From an uncultured Senegalimassilia sp. (lineage in GTDB: Bacteria > Actinomycetota > Coriobacteriia > Coriobacteriales > Eggerthellaceae), in assembly GCA_937925385.1 (NCBI GenBank), contig CALEWN010000344.1:1-11438 (forward strand): a DNA stretch of 11,438 bases. Reading direction: 5' to 3'. The position numbers and the translations under genes are program-made. Below, piece by piece: positions 4,404 to 11,088 of this stretch. Each line of letters begins with the position of its first letter. The stretch's first letter is position 1. The notes under the pieces were generated by a model. It ran no database searches, was not told where the DNA came from, and saw only the letters and a program-made list of their open reading frames with translations.

Positions 4404-6785
4404 CTACTCCGATTCGCCGATGCGCGCTGCATGTAGCGCGTCGAGCTTGAGATAGAGCGCATGAAACGCTACAGCGAATATGGCAGCCACGATGATGTAA
4501 AGCATCCACATGCCCGGCGTGAACGGCGCAATGCAGAACACGTTGGGCATAAGAAGGCATGCGCCAGCGATGCCGCCCACTACCACCACAAGCAACGCCG
4601 AACGTATAGCTGTGAACGGCATAGACAGGCGGACCACCAGGTTGCATCCGATCCAAGAAGTCAGCAGCACGCACAACGTGGACACCTGCTCGTAGTCAAG
4701 GCCCATGAGGTAATAGCCCACCACGTTCGCCACAAGGATGCAGCACACCGAACATATGGCGCCGGGAATCGACTTGACGATGACGTTTCCCAGGAATCGC
4801 CCTCTGATGCGCTCGCGATTCGGCTCAAGCGCAAGCACGAACGACGGTATACCGATGGTGAATGCGCTGATGAGCGTCATTTGGATAGGTTGGAAGGGAT
4901 ACTGCCACGGCGCCGCTATGAACAGCAGGGCGGCGGCGATGGACAGCAGCGTTTTCACCAGGAACAGCGATGCGGAGCGCTGCAAGTTATTGATGGAGCG
5001 ACGCCCTTCGGCTACCACCTTCGGCATGCTGGCGAAATCATTGTCGACGAGCACCAGCTGCGCCACGTTACGCGCGGCATCTGAACCTGAAGCCATGGCA
5101 ATGCTGCAGTCGGCTGCCTTGAGCGCCAACGTATCGTTCACGCCATCGCCGGTCATGGCGACGGTATGCCCCGCCTTTTGAAGCGCCAAGACGAACTGCT
5201 TTTTCTGCTCGGGCCTTACGCGACCGAACACGCTGTCGCACACTAGCGCGCGTTCCACATCGAATTCGGTTTTCAGCGTGGTGGCATCAACGAAACGTTC
5301 CGCACCTTCCACCCCCACCTTCGCTGCGATGCCCGAAACGGTATGCGGATCATCACCGCTGATGACGAGCACGCGTACGCCCTGGTCTTTGAAATAGGCG
5401 ACGGTTTCCGCTGCCGTTGGGCGGATTTGATCGCGAATGCCCACGAATCCTAACGGCTGAGGGGAACCTTGGAGGTTTCCCAGCTCATCGAAACCTTGCA
5501 CGCGAGCGATAAGCAATAAACGTGCGTCGGCGGCGAGCCTTTCAACTTGCGATCTGACGCGTTCGTAATCGTCGCCGAGCACGAATTGCGCAGCACCCAT
5601 GACATAGCACGACCTGTCCGAAAGCTGAACACCGGACCATTTCTTTTCCGAGCTGAAGGGAATCATGCGCAAGCACGTTTCGGGGCACCCTTCGGCATCC
5701 TTGAAATAGTCCGCGATCGCTCGCGACGTCTCGTTGGGATCGTCGTCAGCGAAGGCGATGGATTGCAACGCGCGGCGCGTTTCCCTCTCAAGCACCTCAG
5801 ACGCATCCTGTGCAGCAACGCCCTCTACGGGCCGCACCCAGGCAACCTCCATGTCGCCCGTAGTGATGGTGCCCGTTTTATCCAGGCAGAGCACATCCAC
5901 GCGCGCGAGCGTTTCAATACAGTACAGCTGCTGAACGAGCACTTGGCTTTTCGACAAGCGCACGACAGCAACAGCCAGAACCGTTGACGTGAGAAGGATC
6001 AGACCCTCCGGGATCATGCCCACCAGCGCAGACACCGTGGACAGAATAGCGCTATTCAGCTCCGAGTTGCCCGAAAGATAATCCCTCGCGAACAGCAACG
6101 CGCCCAACGGGAACATGATGCAGCTGACGAACTTGATGATGCCGTTCAGGCAGCGCATGATCTCGGAGCACACGGCCTTGCGCTCCTTTGCCTCAGCGGA
6201 AATCTTTGCCGCATAGTTCTCGGCACCGATGTGAATCACACGCGCATACACCGTTCCCGAGTTGATGAACGATCCGCTCATAAGCGTGTCGCCAGGCTGC
6301 TTGCGGACAAGATCGGCTTCACCGGTGAGCAGGCTCTCGTTAACCCGACATTCACCGCTCACGACCTCCGCATCCGCAGGGACCTGATCCCCGCGACGCA
6401 ACACCACCACATCATCGCGCACCAGCTGATCGAGGGGCAGTTCGGTTTCCAAGTTATCACGCAGCAGATGGGCCTTTGAGCCGGCTATAATCGACAGCTT
6501 ATCGGTGATGCGCTTCGAACGCACCTCTTGAACGATGCCGATCACGGTGTTGCACACGATAACCACCATGAACAGCATGTTCTTGTACGACCCGGTGAGC
6601 AGCACGATAAGCGCCAAGATGGCGTTTACCAAGTTGAACAACGTGCATACGTTATCATGCACGATTTGTCCAACCGATCGCGTTTTCACACCCGCATCGA
6701 CATCGGCTTCGCCTGCGGCGATGCGCGTCTGCGCTTCTTCCGATGTCAGCCCAAGCGCAGCTTCATCCTCAGCCGTCTCGTTCAT
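4404..6785 (-). CDS. P-type cation-transporting ATPase, CtpE/Exp7-like
   Basis: This 793-residue protein is an inner-membrane ion pump with all core P-type elements. In order: an N-terminal GLTSEEAQTRIAAGE motif (residues 11-26), TM1-2 (about 48-86), actuator domain with TGEA (154-157), TM3-4 (about 215-275) with PEGL (259-262), the phosphorylation motif DKTGT (Asp302), nucleotide domain with MGAAQF (396-401) where many relatives have KGA, hinge motif TGDGVND (545-551), then six C-terminal helices to about 779. There is no N-terminal metal-binding domain. The run TGDGVNDTLALKAADCSIAMASGSDAA and VAEGRRSINN after it resemble mycobacterial CtpE, known for calcium uptake, and pneumococcal Exp7, so calcium or magnesium are reasonable but unproven ions. 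I start at 6785 because GGAGG (6793-6797) lies 7 bases upstream; a longer frame would run into the tRNA gene. A tRNA terminator lies upstream and no clear promoter follows it. Confidence -1.
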   Translation of the reverse strand: MNETAEDEAALGLTSEEAQTRIAAGEADVDAGVKTRSVGQIVHDNVCTLFNLVNAILALIVLLTGSYKNMLFMVVIVCNTVIGIVQEVRSKRITDKLSIIAGSKAHLLRDNLETELPLDQLVRDDVVVLRRGDQVPADAEVVSGECRVNESLLTGEADLVRKQPGDTLMSGSFINSGTVYARVIHIGAENYAAKISAEAKERKAVCSEIMRCLNGIIKFVSCIMFPLGALLFARDYLSGNSELNSAILSTVSALVGMIPEGLILLTSTVLAVAVVRLSKSQVLVQQLYCIETLARVDVLCLDKTGTITTGDMEVAWVRPVEGVAAQDASEVLERETRRALQSIAFADDDPNETSRAIADYFKDAEGCPETCLRMIPFSSEKKWSGVQLSDRSCYVMGAAQFVLGDDYERVRSQVERLAADARLLLIARVQGFDELGNLQGSPQPLGFVGIRDQIRPTAAETVAYFKDQGVRVLVISGDDPHTVSGIAAKVGVEGAERFVDATTLKTEFDVERALVCDSVFGRVRPEQKKQFVLALQKAGHTVAMTGDGVNDTLALKAADCSIAMASGSDAARNVAQLVLVDNDFASMPKVVAEGRRSINNLQRSASLFLVKTLLSIAAALLFIAAPWQYPFQPIQMTLISAFTIGIPSFVLALEPNRERIRGRFLGNVIVKSIPGAICSVCCILVANVVGYYLMGLDYEQVSTLCVLLTSWIGCNLVVRLSMPFTAIRSALLVVVVGGIAGACLLMPNVFCIAPFTPGMWMLYIIVAAIFAVAFHALYLKLDALHAARIGESE

Positions 6786-6841
6786 ACCGCCCCCTCCGAA
6801 CAAGGCAAGCCATTGCAAAACAAGCAAGAGCAGCGTGTAGC

Positions 6842-6871
6842 AAAAAGGCCACCGCGGTAAGCGATGGCCTT
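6842..6871 (-). terminator. Intrinsic terminator of the tRNA-Thr gene
   Basis: On the minus strand AGGCCATCGC pairs with GCGGTGGCCT (one G-T pair) around the 5-base loop TTACC, followed by a T run (A at 6842-6845 on the plus strand). It begins 11 bases past the tRNA CCA end, so it closes the tRNA transcript before the ATPase gene. Confidence -1.
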
Positions 6872-6881
6872 GACATAACGA

Positions 6882-6956
6882 TGGAGCCGGCAACAGGACT
6901 CGAACCTGCAACAGGCAGTTTACAAAACTGCTACGCTACCATTGCGTCATGCCGGC
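6882..6956 (-). tRNA. tRNA-Thr (anticodon UGU), CCA encoded
   Basis: The 75-base cloverleaf folds cleanly: acceptor stem GCCGGCA/TGCCGGC (7 bp), D stem ACGC/GCGT, anticodon stem GCAGT/ACTGC with the loop TTTGTAA, variable loop CTGTT, T stem GCAGG/CCTGT (one G-T pair) with TTCGAAT, discriminator base U and encoded CCA (6882-6884 on the opposite strand). The anticodon TGT (6922-6924 in plus coordinates) reads ACA threonine codons. It is a single gene with its own promoter and terminator. tRNA genes are common integration sites, but I see no integrase or duplicated 3' end here. Confidence -1.
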
Positions 6957-6978
6957 ACACGAAATTGCGTGTCGCGCC

Positions 6979-7006
6979 ATTGTACGTCAACAACCTGAAT
7001 TCTCAA
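6979..7006 (-). promoter_or_regulatory. Promoter of the tRNA-Thr gene
   Basis: On the minus strand TTGAGA (7001-7006, 5 of 6 to consensus), a 16-bp spacer and TACAAT (6979-6984, 5 of 6) place the transcription start about 16 bases before the mature tRNA end, a normal tRNA leader length. Confidence -1.
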
Positions 7007-7296
7007 AGCATCATCCTGCAAAAAGGCATAAGGCAGCCACAAGAAGACCGCCCGGGCATATTGCGCACGCGCACGCGCTCCAATAGCCGTTAAGCCGCCA
7101 TTTGGCTGCAGACCTTTGCTTGAGCCGTCAGACCACAGGTATCATTGTTACCGCAAACGATTACACGAATGCTTGCGTTTTCCACATCGCAACCGAACCG
7201 TTAACCGCTCTTGCCAAACTACCATCGTTATCTGGTTATACTTGTTCGCAGAAAGAATCCGCCATTCAGCGAACGCGATATCTATTTGGGAGCCCC
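7007..7296. other. Intergenic region between tRNA promoter and the PF06541 gene
   Basis: These 290 bases hold no recognisable gene or RNA. A 17-base run of strictly alternating pyrimidine and purine (7062-7078, GCGCAC repeats) is present. For the downstream gene, TATACT (7237-7242) is a good -10 candidate, but the only -35-like hexamer, TTGCCA (7211-7216), is 20 bp away, longer than normal. The reading frame of the next gene stays open back to 7102, without a ribosome binding site there. Confidence -1.
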
Positions 7297-8538
7297 ATGA
7301 CCAACGACGAACAGAAATCCGCCCATGACGCAACGTCGTCCTCCAAGGTGAGGAAACGCTTTCGAACCGACCGCAATGCTATCGACCGCAAACGACTTCC
7401 CTTAGCGGTAAAGATATTCGGCGTGCTATGCCTGATAGCAGGCGGTGCCACCGCAGTTCTTTTGACGATCACCATTGTGACTATGGTGCTGGCCTTCACC
7501 TCCGGCAACTTGGACATCGAAGCATCCACCGCCACCGTGGTCATCTATGTCGTAGAGACAGTGCTGTACACGGCACTAGCAGCTATGTTCGCCATCTTCG
7601 GCATTCGTTTGCTGCGAAACAAGCGCAAACACGCCGCCCATGGCACCGAGGCTATGATATTCATCTTGGCCGCCATCATCATCTGCTCCATCATGCTCAA
7701 CGGCCTTGGAGCCAACGTCATCCCCCATGCCGTGGTAGCGGTGTTCCTAATCGTCATGCAGTCCTATCTTGACCCGGCGCTTGCCGGAGAGCGCGAGCTG
7801 CGTCGCAAGTTACGCGATATGGAGACCAGAGAGCAAGCAGAAGACGGCACGCTTGGCCTTGATCCCACCGGTCGCGGCTACATTACCCTGAACTTCTTCA
7901 ACCTGTTCTGGATATTCGTGGTATGCAGCGTTTTAGGACTGGTGATCGAGACCGTATATCATGTGCTGGTAGTGGACCCTGGAGTTTACGAAGACCGAGC
8001 GGGATTGCTGTTCGGGCCCTTTAGCCCCATCTACGGCGTTGGCGCGATGCTGATGACCATGGCCCTCAACCGCTTCCACAAAGCGCCCTTTCCCGTGATC
8101 TTCCTGGTGAGCGCAGTGATCGGTGGGGCATTCGAATATGCAGTCAGCTGGTTCATGCAGTTCGCCTTCGGCATCGTTGCCTGGGACTACACCGGGACGT
8201 TCCTCTCCATCGACGGCCGCACCAACGGCATGTTCATGGCCATGTGGGGCGTGCTTGGCCTGTTCTGGGTAAAGCTATGCCTGCCTTGGATGCTACGACT
8301 GGTCAATCGCATCCCTTGGAACTGGCGTTATTCCCTAACTACCGTATGCGCCGCCTTGATGATCGTTGACTGTGGCATGACCTTGATGTCGCTCGACCGC
8401 TGGTACCAGCGTGAAGCCGGCGTAGCGCCCGACAACGCCATCTCCCGATTCATCGACAATCATTTCGATAACCAGTACATGGAGGACCGATTCCAGAGCA
8501 TGTCGATAGACCCGGACAACGCAGCACGTACGCTGTAA
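7297..8538 (+). CDS. PF06541-type membrane protein (putative ABC transporter type IV, CmpB-like)
   Basis: The 413-residue product is a polytopic membrane protein. A basic, hydrophilic N-terminus (1-36) is followed by hydrophobic segments near 37-67, 81-105, 119-137, 140-156, a charged cytoplasmic loop (160-196), and segments near 199-222, 240-257, 264-285, 313-333 and 345-365, then a polar tail. Residues about 200-332 carry the family hallmarks as I know them: NLFWIF, a Glu in the first helix (Glu218), FSPIYGVGA (242-250), GGAFEYAVSWFM (276-287), AWDYTGTFLSIDGRTN (295-310). Function of the family is unknown despite the ABC label; no ATPase subunit is next to it. I chose the ATG at 7297, with GGGAG (7288-7292) 4 bases upstream, because the extension to 7102 lacks a ribosome binding site and would put a non-membrane peptide of 65 residues in front. 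It is monocistronic, and a 13-bp hairpin follows. Confidence -1.
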   Translation: MTNDEQKSAHDATSSSKVRKRFRTDRNAIDRKRLPLAVKIFGVLCLIAGGATAVLLTITIVTMVLAFTSGNLDIEASTATVVIYVVETVLYTALAAMFAIFGIRLLRNKRKHAAHGTEAMIFILAAIIICSIMLNGLGANVIPHAVVAVFLIVMQSYLDPALAGERELRRKLRDMETREQAEDGTLGLDPTGRGYITLNFFNLFWIFVVCSVLGLVIETVYHVLVVDPGVYEDRAGLLFGPFSPIYGVGAMLMTMALNRFHKAPFPVIFLVSAVIGGAFEYAVSWFMQFAFGIVAWDYTGTFLSIDGRTNGMFMAMWGVLGLFWVKLCLPWMLRLVNRIPWNWRYSLTTVCAALMIVDCGMTLMSLDRWYQREAGVAPDNAISRFIDNHFDNQYMEDRFQSMSIDPDNAARTL

Positions 8539-8547
8539 GGAGTGCCG

Positions 8548-8580
8548 TATCGCCGATGCCCGAAGACGGCATCGGCGATA
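8548..8580 (+). terminator. 13-bp perfect hairpin after the PF06541 gene, probable terminator
   Basis: TATCGCCGATGCC (8548-8560) and GGCATCGGCGATA (8568-8580) are perfect inverted copies around a 7-base loop, beginning 10 bases past the stop codon. The placement is that of a terminator, but no T tract follows on either strand. Confidence -1.
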
Positions 8581-8594
8581 TCTCAAGCGCAGCT

Positions 8595-8655
8595 CCCCTC
8601 TGCCATCGAGCGCGTTTTACACCAGCTTCCCAGGGGTGTTTCGACAGCAGAGGGG
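8595..8655. repeat. Nested inverted repeat between convergent genes
   Basis: CCCCTCTGC (8595-8603) and GCAGAGGGG (8647-8655) are perfect 9-bp arms enclosing 43 bases, within which ACACC and GGTGT form a smaller stem. It lies 26 bases past the stop of the minus-strand DUF4130 gene and after the hairpin of the plus-strand gene. A two-sided transcription end or an mRNA 3' structure is likely; no clear T tract is attached. Confidence -1.
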
Positions 8656-8681
8656 TATTATCCGCGCGTGCGATCGTGGTT

Positions 8682-9533
8682 TTACAGCCGCTTCTCCGCA
8701 GATATTCCAACAGCAGGCAAAGCGTCCTTTGCATTACCGTCCATCAGCCCATCACGCAATTCCGTGATATTGCGCCACAGGCGCTTCGGCATGAAGTGCC
8801 TTCGAAGCTCCGGATGATAGCGCACGGATATGGACATGGCATCGTAGAACCCCTTCCACGCTGCCTGCATAGCAGCTTCATCCGCCGCATACTGCGGCAG
8901 ATGAAGCTCATCGGTTTGCGCTAAATACCAGCCCGAGCCATCGTAGATGCCCGCAACTTGATGAACCTCATCGTAGATGACGAAACGCTCGGTATTGAAC
9001 CGATCGGCAAACCAATCCATGAGCAGCGGCACCACATTGGCCTTGGGGTTGCACTTCGCGAACCATATGCCGTTTTCAAAGTGCTCGAAACGCAAGAACT
9101 GCATTATCAAGTGCCGCTCGTTCATAACCGACCGCTCGAGACGCGCTACGGGACCGGCTACAGGATGTGCGAAGTTCCGTATCAAGCCGCGATTAATGGC
9201 AACAGGATGCGCCATGACGAATCGAACGAACCGATACACCGCTATGCCCGCAGAGTAGTCGTCCGACAACGACGCATGCAGCACCGCATCCCAAGCATCC
9301 CGACCTGCTTTTCGCACGATGCCCGCCTTCACACGCGCCGCCAACGTCGCATCGGTTTCGATATAGCGCACGCTTTGCCCTAACCGAGGCTGTAACGCGG
9401 CCGCGGTCGAAAAGTCTTCGGGCTGCTCGTGCAACGCATACGCTTGGAATATCGCCGTTAGCAGCCCTTCGGTAGTGCCATCGTGCACGTATGCCACGTT
9501 GTCCAGCGGCTCCCTACCGACATCCAAGCTCAT
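8682..9533 (-). CDS. DUF4130 / TIGR03915-family putative DNA repair protein
   Basis: This 283-residue protein matches, from memory, the DUF4130 family (TIGR03915), which is usually encoded beside a TIGR03916 radical SAM protein and in other organisms is fused to a UdgX-type uracil-DNA glycosylase. Recognisable parts are the N-terminal YVHDGTTEGLLTAIFQAY (15-32), the central FVRFVMAHP (102-110), ERSVMNERHLIMQFLRFE (133-150), the FAKCNPKANVVPLLMDWFADRF block (158-179), FVIYDEVHQVAGIYDG (184-199), and the C-terminal HFMPKRLWRNITEL (246-259). The biochemical role is unknown; no uracil-DNA glycosylase motif is present, so it is the stand-alone form. The start at 9533 is chosen because its ATG overlaps the TGA of the radical SAM gene (ATGA, 9530-9533), with AAGG 9 bases upstream, indicating translational coupling and co-transcription. 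A longer start at 9572 would overlap by 43 bases and has no such support. Confidence -1.
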   Translation of the reverse strand: MSLDVGREPLDNVAYVHDGTTEGLLTAIFQAYALHEQPEDFSTAAALQPRLGQSVRYIETDATLAARVKAGIVRKAGRDAWDAVLHASLSDDYSAGIAVYRFVRFVMAHPVAINRGLIRNFAHPVAGPVARLERSVMNERHLIMQFLRFEHFENGIWFAKCNPKANVVPLLMDWFADRFNTERFVIYDEVHQVAGIYDGSGWYLAQTDELHLPQYAADEAAMQAAWKGFYDAMSISVRYHPELRRHFMPKRLWRNITELRDGLMDGNAKDALPAVGISAEKRL

Positions 9534-11002
9534 GCGGGCACCTTCTGCCGGCCCTGCAACGCATGCTGCCAACCGAAGATCCCATCGGCCACGCTTTCCT
9601 GAACCACCGGCGCCTGCAGCCGCTGCGCTCCTCTCGCGCTGCCGCCCAGCGCGGTCGCCTTATCCCCTGCTCCTATGGCCGTACGCCCGACTTCCGATCC
9701 GAACAGGCTAAGCTGCCCAGGCAACACCTTCCCCGAACGGGCACCATGACGGCCGCCTTCGATGGGGCTTGCCAGCTGCGCCCGCAAAGCCTCGGGGCAA
9801 AACTCCACCCCGTTACCTTGATATCTCCCGTTGCAGGTAATGAAGTAACGTGCCCGCTTGAAAGCGATTCCCAGCTTGCGAAGCTCCCCTTCCCGCAAGC
9901 ACGAGGTGCGTCGAGCACGCATAATCAAACGGGCCCCACGTGGACCTATCCCCGGTATGCGCAGCAACACCTCCAACGGAGCCGTGTTCACCTCCACCGG
10001 AAACAAATCCAGATGATTCAGCGCCCATGCGGCTTTCGGATCAACATCCATCTCCAGATTCGGCGCATCGGCGCTGATAATCTCCGACACTTCGAATTTG
10101 TAGTAGCGCAGCAGCCAATCAGCCTGGTATAGCCTGTGTTCACGATTCAATTGTACCCCAACGTTCTGCGGCAGACGCTCATCGGAGCTTACCGGCAGAT
10201 ATGCGCTGAAGAACACGCGCTTGAGCTGCAAGGTCTTATATAGCGCCTGCGATAGGTTAAGGATTTGGAAATCGGTTTCCGGAGTAGCCCCTATGATCAT
10301 CTGCGTGGACTGCCCCGCTGGCACAAACGCACGCCCCCGCTCCTTCGGACGGGTAGATGGCAGATACGTTGTGCTGCGCCGCGATATTCCCCGCGACTCA
10401 CGATCCTGCGCCATGTTGTCCCTGATTTGACGCATAGGGGCTATGATGCGCTGCTTGGTTTTCTGAGGGCACAGCAAGCTCAAACTTGTCTGGCTAGGTA
10501 GTTCAAGGTTCACGCTCATGCGATCCGCAAGATGCCCAAGCCTATCGATAAGCTCCGACGAAGTTCCCGGAACGGCCTTCGCATGGATATATCCGCGAAA
10601 CCGGTGATGATCGCGCAGCAGTTGCAACGTGCGGATCATAAGCTCGGTGGTATGGTCGGGCGAACCGATGACGCCCGAACTGAGGAACAGCCCTTCGATA
10701 TAGTTACGGCGGTAAAACGCCATAGTAAGATCGGCCAGCTCTTCGGGCGTGAACGCTGCGCGCGGCACTTCGTTGCTACAACGGTTGACGCAATACGCGC
10801 AATCGTACACGCATACGTTGGTCATGAGCACTTTGAGCAGCGAGATGCAACGCCCATCGGGCGTAAAGCTATGGCAGCATCCTGCACCGAGCGCATTGCC
10901 GACATAACCGGCCTTCGAGCCGCGCTGCAACCCCGACGATGTGCAGGCGACATCGTATTTCGCCGCATCGGCAAGGATCTCCAGCTTCTCCTGCACATCC
11001 AT
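9530..11002 (-). CDS. Putative DNA modification/repair radical SAM protein (TIGR03916-like)
   Basis: This 490-residue protein is a radical SAM enzyme: the 4Fe-4S cluster motif CVYDCAYC gives Cys64, Cys68 and Cys71. Further cysteines at 20, 42, 43, 52 and 75 surround it. Near residues 341-363 a helix-hairpin-helix motif (LLRIPGIGPRGARLIMRAR, 346-364 region) predicts non-specific DNA binding, and the C-terminal part contains QLSLF (430-434), identical to the sliding-clamp-binding consensus. From memory this matches TIGR03916, a family paired with DUF4130 proteins and proposed to act in DNA repair, with no established reaction. The tail after QLSLF (435-490) is Ala/Gly/Gln-rich and makes the protein longer than I recall for the family (about 420). 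I start at 11002, where AAGGGG lies 4 bases upstream; a frame-compatible ATG at 11041 would fall near the promoter start. The partner gene follows with an ATGA overlap, and the promoter upstream has an SOS-like box. Confidence -1.
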   Translation of the reverse strand: MDVQEKLEILADAAKYDVACTSSGLQRGSKAGYVGNALGAGCCHSFTPDGRCISLLKVLMTNVCVYDCAYCVNRCSNEVPRAAFTPEELADLTMAFYRRNYIEGLFLSSGVIGSPDHTTELMIRTLQLLRDHHRFRGYIHAKAVPGTSSELIDRLGHLADRMSVNLELPSQTSLSLLCPQKTKQRIIAPMRQIRDNMAQDRESRGISRRSTTYLPSTRPKERGRAFVPAGQSTQMIIGATPETDFQILNLSQALYKTLQLKRVFFSAYLPVSSDERLPQNVGVQLNREHRLYQADWLLRYYKFEVSEIISADAPNLEMDVDPKAAWALNHLDLFPVEVNTAPLEVLLRIPGIGPRGARLIMRARRTSCLREGELRKLGIAFKRARYFITCNGRYQGNGVEFCPEALRAQLASPIEGGRHGARSGKVLPGQLSLFGSEVGRTAIGAGDKATALGGSARGAQRLQAPVVQESVADGIFGWQHALQGRQKVPA

Positions 11003-11043
11003 GGCTCCCCTTCCACAAACATCCGTACGTGTTATAAGCAACT

Positions 11044-11072
11044 ACTATACTCGTACGCTTGTTCGTGGTCAA
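11044..11072 (-). promoter_or_regulatory. Sigma-70-type promoter of the radical SAM/DUF4130 operon
   Basis: On the minus strand TTGACC (11067-11072, 5 of 6), an ideal 17-bp spacer and TATAGT (11044-11049, 5 of 6) form the best promoter in the window. The predicted start is near 11037, about 35 bases before the start codon. It lies in the 86-bp gap after the upstream PflX-like gene, so the operon is transcribed on its own. Confidence -1.
11052..11065. promoter_or_regulatory. LexA (SOS) box-like operator inside the operon promoter
   Basis: On the minus strand CGAACAAGCGTACG matches CGAACRNRYGTTCG, the LexA/DinR box of Gram-positive bacteria and actinobacteria, at 13 of 14 positions; the one mismatch is an A in place of the first T of the GTTC half. 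All 14 bases lie within the spacer between -35 and -10, where a bound LexA would block RNA polymerase. Function is inferred from match, position and the DNA-repair nature of the genes. Confidence -1.
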
Positions 11073-11088
11073 GAACGTTTGTGCGATA

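Noticed and set aside
6786..6911. Upstream extension of the P-type ATPase frame
   Set aside because: It would overlap the tRNA-Thr gene and its terminator; the ATG at 6785 has a GGAGG ribosome binding site.
6882..6956. tRNA gene as attachment site of an integrated element
   Set aside because: No integrase, no duplicated tRNA 3' end and no foreign gene block is visible on either side in this window.
7102..7296. Upstream extension of the PF06541 protein
   Set aside because: No ribosome binding site at the early ATG and the 65 extra residues show no family similarity; GGGAG precedes the ATG at 7297.
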